From Prorocentrum cordatum (lineage: Eukaryota; Sar; Dinophyceae; Prorocentrales; Prorocentraceae), in the NCBI GenBank assembly GCA_963575745.1, contig CAUYUJ010020704.1, forward strand, positions 137,501-201,500: 64,000 bases of DNA. The letters run 5' to 3'. The notes beneath the pieces are model-generated. The model was not told the DNA's origin, ran no database searches, and saw only the letters and a program-made list of their open reading frames with translations. This document shows, piece after piece, positions 43,777-53,655 of the stretch; position 1 is the stretch's first letter; each line of letters opens with the position of its first letter. A program made the translations under genes and the position numbers.

Positions 43777-44224
43777 ACGCCGAGCGAGACTCGGCCGAGG
43801 GCCCCTAGGGTCCTCCTCCGCCTCCATAGTCCCTCCCCCCAGGGATTCATTATTCCTCCTCGCCCCCCCCCCCGGGGATGCAGTATCTTGGTTGCCTGGG
43901 GCCGGGCCAGATACCAGTGGAGTTTCCATTCTTAGGGGTCGCCCGGCCATGGCCCCAGCAGGCCGTCCGCGCGATGCTCGATCTTCTCGGAATGTGCATG
44001 TCTCGCTGCTCCCCGAGACCAGCGATGCGCCAGGCCCCCCCCCGCGCCCTTGCCCTCCAAACACCTTTCGCCACCAGGGGTCCTGAGGTTGTTGCGGGAA
44101 CTGCGGGCAATTGTACGGATCCTTTCTTACCTGCCCCATTTTTGTCCGCGGCTGCTCAGGGGGGGTGGAGGGCGGGGGGGTAGAGGAGGAGGGGGAGGTG
44201 GAAACGGGCGCAGAGGCTGGAGGT
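43777..44224. other. No recognisable gene
   Basis: GC-rich sequence with C and G runs (43862-43872, 44160-44185). No frame has a recognisable domain. Confidence 0.4.
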
Positions 44225-44511
44225 TCCGCCGTTTGCGAAATAAACGCCCACGTGTGGAAGTACCGAGATCCCCGCCCCGCGCCCCGCATTTCAATGTTGG
44301 CCACCGAACACGCCGAAGGGGAGTGCGAAGCGTTGCGAAATAAACGCCCACATATGTTGGACTGCCCAGCCCTCCCCGTCAACCTTGAAATGCGGGGGAA
44401 AGGGGGCGTGCTTCGTCGTCTTGTTTTCGATCCCTAAGATGGGCGTTGATTTCGCAAACGGCGGTACCCCCCACGAGCGTCTTATAGTGACACAGCGCTG
44501 TACATTCACAC

Positions 44512-44547
<36 letters not shown>

Positions 44548-44961
44548 GTGTATTCCCATATTTATATGTTGTATGTGTATAAATATATATGTACATATAC
44601 ACGTGTATACATAAGTGTGTTTGTACACCCTATTTGCACATCCATATGCCTTTCCCCTATGTGTGCATACACCCATGCATACACGTACGTGCATGCATGC
44701 ATTCACGCCGCCACGCAATCCGAGGCTATTCACGCGACGCCACCCGTGCGGAATCGTCCGGTGGCGACACAACGCTGATGGCCCCCTTACTCTCCCCTGC
44801 AGCTTCCGTCCACTCTGCCCTGTCTACCTCGTCTCGCACTTCTACCCCTTCGAGGCGTCATTTCCGCGCAAAGACGATGGATGCGCTGCCGGGTGCCGCG
44901 CGCGCACGCGCAACCCCACTGGGCGGCGCCAGCGGCGCCCGCGCGCGCGTGCTCACGGGGG
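44225..44961 (+). repeat. Segmental duplication, copy A (737 bp)
   Basis: This segment matches 53656-54413 in the same orientation. The first ~105 bases and the last ~350 bases are nearly identical. The middle, which holds an AT dinucleotide stretch (about 44508-44600), has diverged in sequence and length. It contains no recognisable gene. Confidence 0.85.
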
Positions 44962-45137
44962 TGCAAAAGCTGACAGGCGGGCGCTCGCAAACCAAGTGGA
45001 CTTGGTCAGCGGTGCCCGCACGCGCGTGCTTCCGGAAGCGCAAAAGCTGAGAGGCGGGCGTGCGCAACCCAACTGGACTTCGCCAGCGGTAACCGCACGC
45101 GCACCCTCGCGAGCATGCAAAAGACGTGGGGCGGAGC
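44908..45137 (+). repeat. ~77-bp tandem repeat, three copies
   Basis: Three consecutive units share CGCAACCCCACTGGGC, GCCAGCGGTGCCCGC, CGCGCGTGCT and GCAAAAGCTGACAGGCGGGC. The first unit overlaps the end of duplication copy A. Confidence 0.7.
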
Positions 45138-45174
45138 GCTGGGGGGAAGCCCCCGGCGCTGCCCGCGCGCCCCC

Positions 45175-47207
45175 TCAGGGCGAAACCGGAGAGCCGATTT
45201 GCCCAAGAAGTCTGCGCTTCTGGAGCGGGAGCAGCAAGGCCCACGAATTCAGACGGGCCCAGTCCGCGGGGAGCACCTCGTCCACGGCAGCCGCACCCAT
45301 CGCGCGGACATCCGCCAGCAAGGCGTCTGCCTGCGCGCGGGGTATGCGCGCGTCGGACATGAGGTCGTCGAAGCCGCTCACAGGCGGCACGCCCGCGTCT
45401 GCCCCGACCGGCGCAGCGGGCGCCGGGCGGAAAACGCCGACGGCGTCGAACTTTGCCGCCTCCCGGACGCTCCACGCGGTCATGCACGGAGCACACGAGA
45501 GTACGTCCTGCAAAGAGCCGTCCGGCAAGACGGAGGTGAATGGGAACTGCCTCACGCGGTTCTGCATGTGCCGGATGTCCTCCGCACCCACCTTGTTCGT
45601 CGTCTCCCAGAGGCCCTCCAGCTTGCCCGTGAAAACGGCGCCATGGTTCCAGCAGACGCCCTTGTTCCCGTCGTTGAAGGACTGGGAAACCTGGATCTCG
45701 GTGTGCTGGCCGACGAACAGAGACAGGAACAAAGAGACGGGGACGGTCTTCTCGTGGGCGAACTCAACCGGCCGGAAGTCGCCCCAGAAGATGAACCGCT
45801 TCGTGCCGCTGGCCAGGTTCCGGAGTCCAAAGGAGGAGCCCAAGGCAGGCTTGCGCAGAACCCGTTTCGGAGTGAACAAGTCGTCGAAAGGGTAAACAGG
45901 AAGGGCACCCTCGTCGTCTTCTTCGGGCCGACCATCAGAATGTCCCGCAGAGACGCCGCGAGCTCCCGAACGTCGAAAGAAGCGGCGCTGCGGGAGAAGA
46001 TGGTCTCCACGGCTGACCTGTACGAGCACGCCGGGCCATGGGGACATGTCTCCTCAGCGCAGCGGCGCACGAGCGTCCAATCGCCCACCGCCTCGAAGGC
46101 CGCGTTCTCGCGGGCAGACGCCCACTCCTTCGTCTCCTCAAGGTCCGCCGTCAGCTTGCGCACTCGGCTGCGGACGAACCGCTGCATGGCCTTCGTCCCG
46201 CGGTCCTGGACGTACGCCATCAGGCTGCCCTTCGTCCACAAGTGCTTGGCGATGATGGTCGAAGTCAAGTCTACGAGGTCGAACGTCGTCTTCGTGCCCA
46301 TCGCCCCGGCCGCCTTGTCCGTGGCCTCCCGGCGCTTCACCCACACGCCTGCCATGTATGGCTCCTGCGACATCTCGAAGAGGTCGATGGCGTCGTTCTC
46401 GCGCGCGAACCCGGCCCAGTCTGGCTGCCACACCCACGGGGCGTCGTCGACATCTGGTTTGGCTGGGGTCTCCATATACCCGTACCTCACGGCGCTCCAC
46501 ATTCGCTGGTGGGAACCAGAGAAATGGCTCGGCAACAAATGGCGCTCGCGCAGAGTGCGCTTGGCCTGCTGGAAACGGCCCGACCTAGTCAGCTTCGCAG
46601 CAACGTGGAAATGGATCGCGCCGTCTTTGTGCTTCTCCTGGAACACCACCGCCATGGACACGAGCGCTTGGCCGTCCGGTTCCTGCCTAGTGCGGCCGCC
46701 CGCGGACCCAGTCGGAATCGGATTGTTGAATGCGTCGGCCACTGCTTTTCCGATGTCCTCCCGGCTCATCGTGCCAAGATCGCGGCACTGGCGGCCGTCG
46801 GGAAGGGTCGCGTCCAGGACGCGCGATATGGTCACCAAGTATACCCACTGCAACGAGTCCAGTTTCTCGGCCTCAGCCAACACGGTCTCCAGAGGCGACG
46901 CGGCGTCCTGGTCGGGCTGCGTTTCCGAAACGACCTTGGTTGTCAGGCTCTTGAACTCGTGCTTGCGTTGGTCCAAAGCATGCTCTTGCAAACCGAGTTT
47001 CAAAGCGACCTGGCGGCGACACTCACGCAACGAAATGTGTTTCAAGTCCTTGCCTACTAAGACGGCCTTCAAGGCGTCCCGGATGGCTTTGGTTTCGACG
47101 GCCTCGGCGTCCACGCCTGCGGACGGGACTGGGGGAGACGGCACCACGTACCCCGTGTCCGTCTTCTGCCGCAAGCGGCGCCTCGGCATAGACGGGTCTG
47201 TGAGCAT
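45175..47207 (-). pseudogene. Rep-like protein, HUH nickase plus SF3 helicase, copy A
   Basis: Reads from ATG at 47207 leftwards. Residues 1-437 are open. HFHVA at 199-203 is the HUH metal motif and WSAVRYGYM at 237-245 carries the candidate nicking Tyr. A Cys-rich linker (AEETCPHGPACSY, about 384-396) precedes the helicase. The helicase is damaged: a 34-bp deletion near 45898 relative to copy B removes the Walker A loop and shifts the frame, and Walker B reads IFWGDF where copy B has IFWDDF. Downstream text (FTGKLEGLWETTNKVG, with TTN as motif C) continues in the next frame to 45175. This domain pairing is that of rolling-circle Reps of CRESS-type viruses and plasmids. The antisense strand is open for 718 codons. 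Dead; the origin is inferred. Confidence 0.8.
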
Positions 47208-47266
47208 TGCAGTGCACGGTACTCCCAGTGACAGGTGCCAAGGTCCGTACGGTTCTCCCTATAAGA

Positions 47267-47288
47267 CTTGAGCCACAAGGCAGCTGCA
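47267..47288 (-). other. Possible eroded spliced leader upstream of Rep copy A
   Basis: On the minus strand the last 12 bases read TTGTGGCTCAAG, 11 of 12 identical to the leader 3' end, with 14 of 22 overall. It ends 60 bases before the Rep ATG. The position is right but the match alone is weak. Confidence 0.35.
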
Positions 47289-47297
47289 GTGGTTTTA

Positions 47298-47526
47298 AGC
47301 ACCAATGGCCATGAGCACCAGGACGGCTGTGAGCACCACTTCAAAGCCTGAGAGCACCTCAGAGCCCATTAAGTAAGAACGGCTTGAGCCGAAGCGCCTG
47401 TGGGCGCTACAAGGCTGGTGATCACCGCAACAGCCTCAGAGCACCACAGAACTCGAAAGGACCTCAGAGCACCGCAACAGCTACAGAGCACCACAGGACG
47501 TGAGTCTCAACGTGCCTGCGAGCACC
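47298..47526 (+). repeat. AGCACC iteron-like array upstream of Rep copy A
   Basis: Eight exact AGCACC words lie in 229 bases, all on the plus strand (47298, 47314, 47332, 47353, 47440, 47468, 47487, 47521). Most sit in a wider GAGCACCA or CAGAGCACCRCA context. The array is directly upstream of the Rep start. The core AGAGCAC is shared with the arrays at 49624-49880. Confidence 0.7.
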
Positions 47527-47773
47527 GACTGGTCAGAGGAAGGGGGAGGGAGGGGGAGGGAAAGGTATGCCCACCAACTGGACATCGACGACATTCCCAA
47601 GACAACCCAAACAGGCGCTGGAACTGCCAAATGGCCCAAGATTGCCCCAAAACCTGTCTGGGTCGGAGCGGGAAAACCGATGCAACTTGTCCCAAGAGTG
47701 CAAGCGAGGCCGATTCCCTCTCCCTGAATCCACCGCACTCCGAGGGCTCTGGAAGCAGGGGGCGGAGGGGTGG

Positions 47774-48425
47774 AGAGGACTTGGGGGTTCTGGAGGGTTC
47801 TGGAGGTTTTGGGAAGTCCTCCGAAAGTAGAAAGAGTTTGGGAGGGTTCCCGAGGATTTGGGAGCAGTGCGAGGGTTTCGGATGTATGGGGAGTTGTGGA
47901 GGTTTTGGGGGGAGCGCGGAGGGGTTAGAAGGTAGGGGGGGGTTCTGGAGGGTTTGGAGGTTTTGGGAAGTCTTCCAAAAGTTTAGGGGGTGTGGGAGGG
48001 TTCCGGAGGATTTGGGAGCAGTGCGAACGAGGGTTTCGGATGCATGGGGGTGGGGGGTGGGGGGAGGAGGTATGGGAGGGTTCTGGAGGGTTCTGGAGGT
48101 TTTGGGAAGTCTTCTGAAAATTTAGGGGGGTTGGGAGGGTTCCGGAGGATTTGGGAGCAGTGCGAGGGTTTCGGATGCATGGGGGTGGGGGGTGGGGGGA
48201 GTGCGGAGGGGTTAGGAGGTATGGGAGGGTTCTGGAGGGTTCTGGAGGTTTTGGGAAGTCTTCCGAAAATTTAGGGGGGTTGGGAGGGTTCCGGAGGATT
48301 TGGGAGCAGTGCGAGGGTTTCGGATGTATGGGGAGTTGTGGAGGTTTTAGGGGGAGCGCGGAGGGGTTAGGAGGTATGGGAGGGTTCTGGAGGGTTCTGG
48401 AGGTTTTGGGAGGTCTCCAATAGCT
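47774..48425 (+). repeat. ~150-bp GGA/GGT-rich tandem repeat, about five copies
   Basis: Units share GGGAGGGTTCTGGAGGG, TTTTGGGAAGTCTTCCGAAA, GGAGGATTTGGGAGCAGTGC and GAGGGTTTCGGATG. They begin at about 47774, 47937, 48068, 48216 and 48374. Gly/Phe-rich plus-strand frames result. Confidence 0.85.
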
Positions 48426-48545
48426 TCGCTGTCGATTTCAAGATCGATCTCACGATCAATATCACTATCGATCTCACTGTCGATTCCACGGTCGACCTTA
48501 AGATATATCTCAAAATCCACGATCGATCTCAGAATCGAGCTCACG
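48425..48545. repeat. 12-bp minisatellite (ATCGATCTCACA family)
   Basis: Degenerate 12-mers such as GATCGATCTCAC and ATCACTATCGATCTC belong to the same word family as 18815-19040. Confidence 0.75.
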
Positions 48546-49623
48546 AAATCCGCACCAAATTCAGTGGGGCGCCGGAACATACGAAGATTGTATAATCGTA
48601 CAAAACCAATAACATTGCACAGAATCGGACTCTCCAGGTGCTCTCCAGGTGCACTCCCGGTCAAGCGGCCGCCTCGCGACAGGGCGACGCGACCCTGCGG
48701 GTGTCTGAAGGGCGATGATAATGGCAATGCCAATGGAGGGAGAGCGGGAGGCAGGGAGGGAGCGCAAGCGGCGGCCCACATTGCCAGGAATCGGTGCTCT
48801 CGCCTCCGCGCCGGGCAATCCTCACAAGGGGGCACGCAGAGTCCTGAGAAGAAAAATCAAAAAAAATCCCCTTTTTAGGGCGCCGAATTTTCCACCCGGC
48901 TGCCCTGGCCCCCTGGGGGCCCCCCGTTGCAATCTACCCTTGCTGTCCGAAAACAACAAAAAAACAAAAAAGTGTCGTTTGCGTGTCCTTCCCTGCTCCA
49001 ATTCAATACCCCTCACAGACTCCGAACCCTCCCTCGGGCAGCAGGGACTACTCCGTCAATCCACAAGAGCAATTAAATCTCTGCGGAAAATCTCGGGAGT
49101 GTGTGCTTACCAAGCTTGGGAAGGTAGCGCGCCGTGAATGGGGCTGGGGAAGGTCAGTGCCTGGCCGTAGGCCTTCCGGTCCGGACACGCAATCAAAAAA
49201 ACGACGGGGGGGGGGAAAGCGTGGCCAGCGCGACGGCGAGAGCACCATTCCGACGTCCACGTGCAACCCTGTGGTACGTAACGGGCCCACAAAGAAAACG
49301 GCTCCGACACGAGCGAGGGATCCATGTTCAAACATATTTTCTCGGAGTGTACGCCTGGGGCGTCCGCCGTCGACATGGGCGCGGGTCCTGGCGCGGTTCG
49401 GTCTGGCCCGGCAAAAGCCTCGGCGCCTGGGCGGGCGTGCGCAAGCCTCCCCGATAGGGGGGAGAGAGGAACACGCTGTGACCAGCGCGACGGCGAGGGT
49501 GCCATTCCGACCAGCGACCCGAACACGGCGAACTTCGCCCACGACCCGCGCTCGCGACCTGCGACACGACGCGCGCCCCGCGCCCGCCGCCCGTCTACGA
49601 TCCGTCTGGCCTGGCGGCCCCAA
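48546..49623. other. No recognisable gene; ~35-bp direct repeat
   Basis: The word CAGCGCGACGGCGAG with ATTCCGACC-like sequence occurs at about 49224-49257 and 49476-49510. Frames on both strands are GC-driven. Nothing else is recognised. Confidence 0.4.
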
Positions 49624-49880
49624 CTAGAGCACAACCTAGAGCACAACCTAGAGCACAACCTAGAGCACAACCTAGAGCACAACCTAGAGCACAACTCATG
49701 AAGGTATATATTTTCATAGAAAAAATGGCACTCAACCTTCCCAAATCAAAAAAGAATCAATACTTTCTTTATTTTCGAACGCGAATGCGTGCCAGACTAC
49801 CATGAAATGAGTTGTGCTCTAGGTTGTGCTCTAGGTTGTTCTCTAGGTTGTGCTCTAGTTGTGCTCTAGTTGTGCTCTAA
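49624..49880. repeat. Two convergent six-unit iteron-like arrays around an AT-rich centre
   Basis: Left arm: six exact CTAGAGCACAAC units (49624-49695). Right arm: the inverse, GTTGTGCTCTAG, six units (49811-49879), one with a G-to-T change and the last two 11 bp long. The inner edges ACAACTCAT and ATGAGTTGT extend the pairing. The ~108-nt centre (49699-49806) is AT-rich against its surroundings. The arms could pair as a ~75-bp stem. The structure lies about 300 bp from the C-terminal end of Rep copy B. It could be a replication origin remnant (iterons plus AT-rich DNA) or a foldback-type transposon. Confidence 0.9.
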
Positions 49881-50086
49881 GGCGGCCCCTGGGATAAGCG
49901 GTCGCCTGCCCTCCCCGCCCCCGGACCTTCAATCCGACGGAATTGGCTTTCCTCCGCGTTTTGTAGAAGTGGCATAACGCACCGCCAACAAGTCGCGAAG
50001 GCAAGCGCTGTTGGTCGCAGCACCGGCCGCGAGCTCCACGTTGCAAGCGCCGGGCAACGCGCCCTGCCGCCTCCTCCGCCGCGGGC

Positions 50087-50182
50087 CAGACGCGCGGGCA
50101 ACGCGTTGCACGATGTTCTGGACACACGTGCAAACGACATGAAGCCGCAATGATACGCAGGCTGTGTCCCGCGCGGGCCTGC
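50087..50182 (+). repeat. 96-bp direct repeat, left copy, bordering Rep copy B
   Basis: It begins CAGACGCGCGGGCAACGCG and ends GGGCCTGC, 94 of 96 positions identical by eye to 51215-51310. Its right edge coincides with the left edge of the Rep homology. Confidence 0.85.
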
Positions 50183-51217
50183 AGCAAGGCCCGCGAATTC
50201 AGACGGACCCAGTCCGCGGGGAGCACCTCGTCCACGGCAGCCGCGCCCATCGCGCGGACATCCGCCAGCAAGGCGTCTGCCTGCGCGCGGGGTATGCGCG
50301 CGTCGGACACGAGGTCGTCGAAGCCGCTCACAGGCGGCACGCCCGCGTCTGCCCCGACCAGCGCAGCGGGCGCCGGGCGGAAAACGCCGACGGCGTCGAA
50401 CTTTGCCGCCTCCCGGACGATCCACGCGGTCATGCGCGGAGCACACGAGAGTACGTCCTGCAAAGAGCCGTCCGACAAGACGGAGGTGAATGGGAACTGC
50501 CTCGCGCGGTTCTGCATGTGCCGGATGTCCTCCGCACCCACCTTATTCGTCGTCCCCCAGAGGCCCTCCAGCTTGCCCGTGAAAACGGCGGCGTGGTTCC
50601 AGCAGACGTCCTTGTTCCCGTCGTTGAAGGACTGGGAAACCTGGATCTCGGTGTGCTGGCCGACGAACAGAGACAAGAACAAAGAGACGGGGACGGTCAT
50701 CTCGTGGGCGAACTCAACCGGCCGGAAGTCGTCCCAGAAGATGAACCGCTTCGTGCCGCTGGCCAGGTTCCGGAGTCCAAAGGAGGAAGCCCAAGGCAGG
50801 CTTGTGCAGAACCCGTTTCGGAGTGAACAAGTCGTCGAAAGGGTAAACCACCGTGCTCTTCCCGGAATTCGACGGCCCCACCAGGAAGGGCACCCTCGTC
50901 GTCTTCTTCGGGCCGACCATCAGAATGTCCCGCAGAGACGCCGCGAGCTCCCGAACGTCGAAAGAAGCGGCGCTGCGGGAGGAGATGGTCTCCACGGCTG
51001 ACCTGTACGAGCACGCCGGGCCATGGGGGCATGTCTCCTCAGCGCAGCGGCACACGAGCGTCCAATCGTCCACCGCCTCGAAGGCCGCGTTCTCGCGGGC
51101 AGACGCCCACTCCTTCGTCTCCTCAAGGTCCGCCGTCAGCTTGCGCACTCGGCTGCGGACGAACCGCTGCAACCGCTGCATGGTCTTCGTCCCGCGGTCC
51201 TGGACGTGCGCCATCAG
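50181..51217 (-). pseudogene. Rep-like protein, truncated copy B (helicase half)
   Basis: Homologous to 45231-46223 of copy A. The 44-bp length difference is fully explained by three events: the 34-bp Walker A segment (present here), a 9-bp tandem duplication at about 51170 and one extra A near 50787. The Walker A text VGPSNSGKST is intact, as is Walker B IFWDDF, and FTGKLEGLWGTTNKVG carries motif C. The extra A shifts the frame between Walker A and Walker B, and the whole HUH nickase half is absent. The homology stops at MAHVQDRGTK on the N-terminal side, exactly at a 96-bp direct repeat. A fused minus-strand frame runs through this junction to 51619. A non-functional fragment. Confidence 0.85.
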
Positions 51218-51310
51218 ACGCGCGGGCAACGCGTTGCACGATGTTCTGGACTCACGTGCAAACGACATGAAGCCGCAATGATACGCAGGCTGTGTCCCGC
51301 GCTGGCCTGC
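51215..51310 (+). repeat. 96-bp direct repeat, right copy, bordering Rep copy B
   Basis: The partner of 50087-50182. Its left edge coincides with the right edge of the Rep homology (51217). Confidence 0.85.
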
Positions 51311-51637
51311 ACTAAGGCAAACGCGCGTAAAGCGCAGGAGTCGCGAGCACCGCAGGGCCCTCGCCATGGGCAGCCGAGCACCTCCCGAAAGGCAGGGATG
51401 GAACAGTAGCAGCACGGCTACGATTTTCAAGTCTACGGATCCACGACACGTTTCTCGGTGCATGCGCTGCGGCAGGAATTCTGAAATCTCTCGGCGGTCA
51501 CTGAGGAAAAATCCGCTCTGGCAGAGGCCGAGCCGCCGATTCGGCTGGCTCCCCGGCCGCGGCTGGAAAAATTGCGTCGCGGCAAAGACCGTGCCGCCGA
51601 CTCGGCTGATCAGCGCCAATGCTCCCGGGCCGCAGGC
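51311..51637. other. Spacer, nothing recognised
   Basis: Minus-strand frames continue from the Rep junction without recognisable motifs. Confidence 0.4.
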
Positions 51638-52985
51638 TCAATCGCTCGGGATCCTGCCTCCCTCGGCCACGACGACCTCCGCCGCCTTCGTCTTCAACTT
51701 AGCCACGGCTGCCCTGATGACGCTCTTCGGGATGCCCATGGCGACGCGCCTGAGGCGCGCCTTGTAAGCGCTCTGAGACTCGTTGGCCGGCGCGCTCTGC
51801 TCTGCCATTCGCCGGTTGACCTCCGCCCAGAGGAAATAGTCGAGGGGGTTCAAGTCCGGGGAATACTTGGGGAACTTGATGGGGGTGATCTTGAGACCCC
51901 GCCTGAGAGCGACCGAGCGGGGTCGACCGAGGCGCGAGCGGCGGGCGATCAAGAGCGGGCGCCGAGTGGCGGGGCGATCGCCAGACGGGGCCCGACTCGA
52001 ACTCGCGGCCGCCGCGGTGGCGCGCCAACTAAGGGGGCCGCTTGCAGTCAACGGCCTTCTTGCTCTTGTACCCCGCGGGGTCGTTATCCCCCAGGATGCG
52101 GAAGGCGCGGCGCCCCTTCCGGCAACGGCGAAGCGCGGGAGCGAGGACGCCCGCGTAGAAATCGCAGGCTGCGTCGGCGCACCACAGGGTGGGCAGGTAG
52201 TGCCAGACGCGGACCTTGTTGTTCACGATGGCTGCGGCCACGTGAACCTTGGCGCCTGGGTTCACCCTGTTATGGTTCCCCTTCGGCTTCGTGAAAGGCT
52301 TGAGGACCTCGGGGGAGGGCCCGGCCAGCCGGCCCCCCGCCCGGCCCCCCCCCCCGCCCCTCGCATCCGAAAGAAACTACGCCAATAAAAACCCTCATAC
52401 CAGAAAGAAACGACGCCAAGAAAAACATGTCCGATCACCTGGACGGGGCCGATCAGACCCGATCAGACTTGGATCGCAGACATGGATCGGGGCAACGATC
52501 GGGGGCGGAATCGGCATCTCGACTTCAGCGGCCCGGCGGCCCCCGCCCCCAGCCCCTGGGATCGCACTCGGGACCGAGAGTCGCGCCCCCTCTGCCTTGG
52601 TGCGAAGGTGGCCGCGAACGCGACTCTTCTTTGCGTGCGTCTTCGCCCGCTTGGTCATGGGGATGGAGAACACCTTATTGTCGATGATGGCATCGACCTG
52701 GTGCGTGAAATAGTTGCCCGGGAGCCGCTTCCACCCCGAACACGCGGCCGCGCGCTCCTCCGCCTCAGCGGAGCCGCGGAGCGGCTCCGCGCGGGGAGCG
52801 CGCCAGGTGACCCCGAGGCGCTAGAAGTGCCTGGAGGCCGTGCCCTTGTGGACGTCGGAGACCCGCGCGGCCTTCATCACGTCCTTGAGGTGAACCTCGG
52901 CCTCGCCCTTGGCCGCCCGAATCAAACGAACCCGCGCGTTGTTCAAGGCGCGGAGCTTGACGGCCGTGAGCGTGGGCTTGCGGCC
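51638..52985 (-). pseudogene. Tc1/mariner-type transposase, broken
   Basis: Read on the minus strand. A helix-turn-helix region (GRKPTLTAVKLRAL, then ARVRLIRAAKGEAE and KDVMKAARVSDVHKGT) lies at about 52985-52828. QVDAIIDNKVFSIPMTKRAK is at about 52717-52657. NRVNPGAKVHVAAAIVNNKV and the second acidic motif ILGDNDPAGYKS are at about 52272-52068. The third, KYSPDLNPLDYFLW, is at about 51873-51832. These are the hallmarks of DDE transposases of the Tc1/mariner superfamily, which cut and paste DNA at TA sites. The reading frame changes between the pieces, and the second-to-third acidic spacing is about 241 nt against about 105 expected for DD34D, so an insertion or intron-like segment interrupts it. 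The first catalytic Asp could not be placed. Terminal inverted repeats were not found. Confidence 0.8.
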
Positions 52986-53655
52986 GCGAGTCTCCGCTGG
53001 GCCACGCCTGTGCGCGGCGCCCCGGAGGGCCCGGCGGAACGGTCGTCCAAATCGACTCGCCTACACTTTGCTTAGCCGCCAGCTGAGCTCTTAGGGACCT
53101 GGCTTCAAAGACAGTGTCCGTCACTGGTGAGTATGTACCTCGTCAGGTCCATATAATAGCGTCCTTCTCAAGGCCGGTTGAGCTGTTGAAAGCCGCTTGT
53201 GTGCGTTTGAAGGGCTTTGGCCGTCTAGGGTTTCTCTCCTGGTGGCCCTCTCGTGGCTTCTTGGGGAGCATCTGGGACCCATCGGGCGTAGAGGCGAAGA
53301 ATTCAGCGGTCGAAGCTCCCTCTTGCGAGGTGGGCGCCATCTGGGCCCGCGAACCGAAATAAGGGGTCCTAATGGCCTCGGGCGGGCTGAGGCCGATTGC
53401 TGCGTGACGATTGAATGCCCAGTGGTATCTGAGCCAGGTGACACTGGAGGAAATCGATGTGACCGGAGCACGCGGCGGCATTCATAGTCTGGCGTCGCTC
53501 TTGACGCCGCCCTCAAGACGGGCGGCTTCGGGCAGCCTCAAAGTCCTTGCAGGGCGCCAACGGGAGAGCGCAACCCGTTGGGCAGCGGGGAGGGGGCCAG
53601 TCTTGCAGCGCAACCCATGCAGATGCCCGTAGCCGAAGATGCCATGGCAAATGAG
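52986..53655. other. No recognisable gene
   Basis: The stretch upstream of the transposase. Frames on both strands lack motifs that I recognise. Confidence 0.4.

Noticed and set aside
45115-47271. 718-codon plus-strand open frame
   Set aside because: It is antisense to Rep copy A, and the minus strand carries all the recognisable motifs. Opposite-strand openness is common in GC-rich coding DNA.
47378-47395. Second leader-like word upstream of Rep copy A
   Set aside because: The match is 12 of 16 with a mismatch inside the most conserved part. Not separable from chance.
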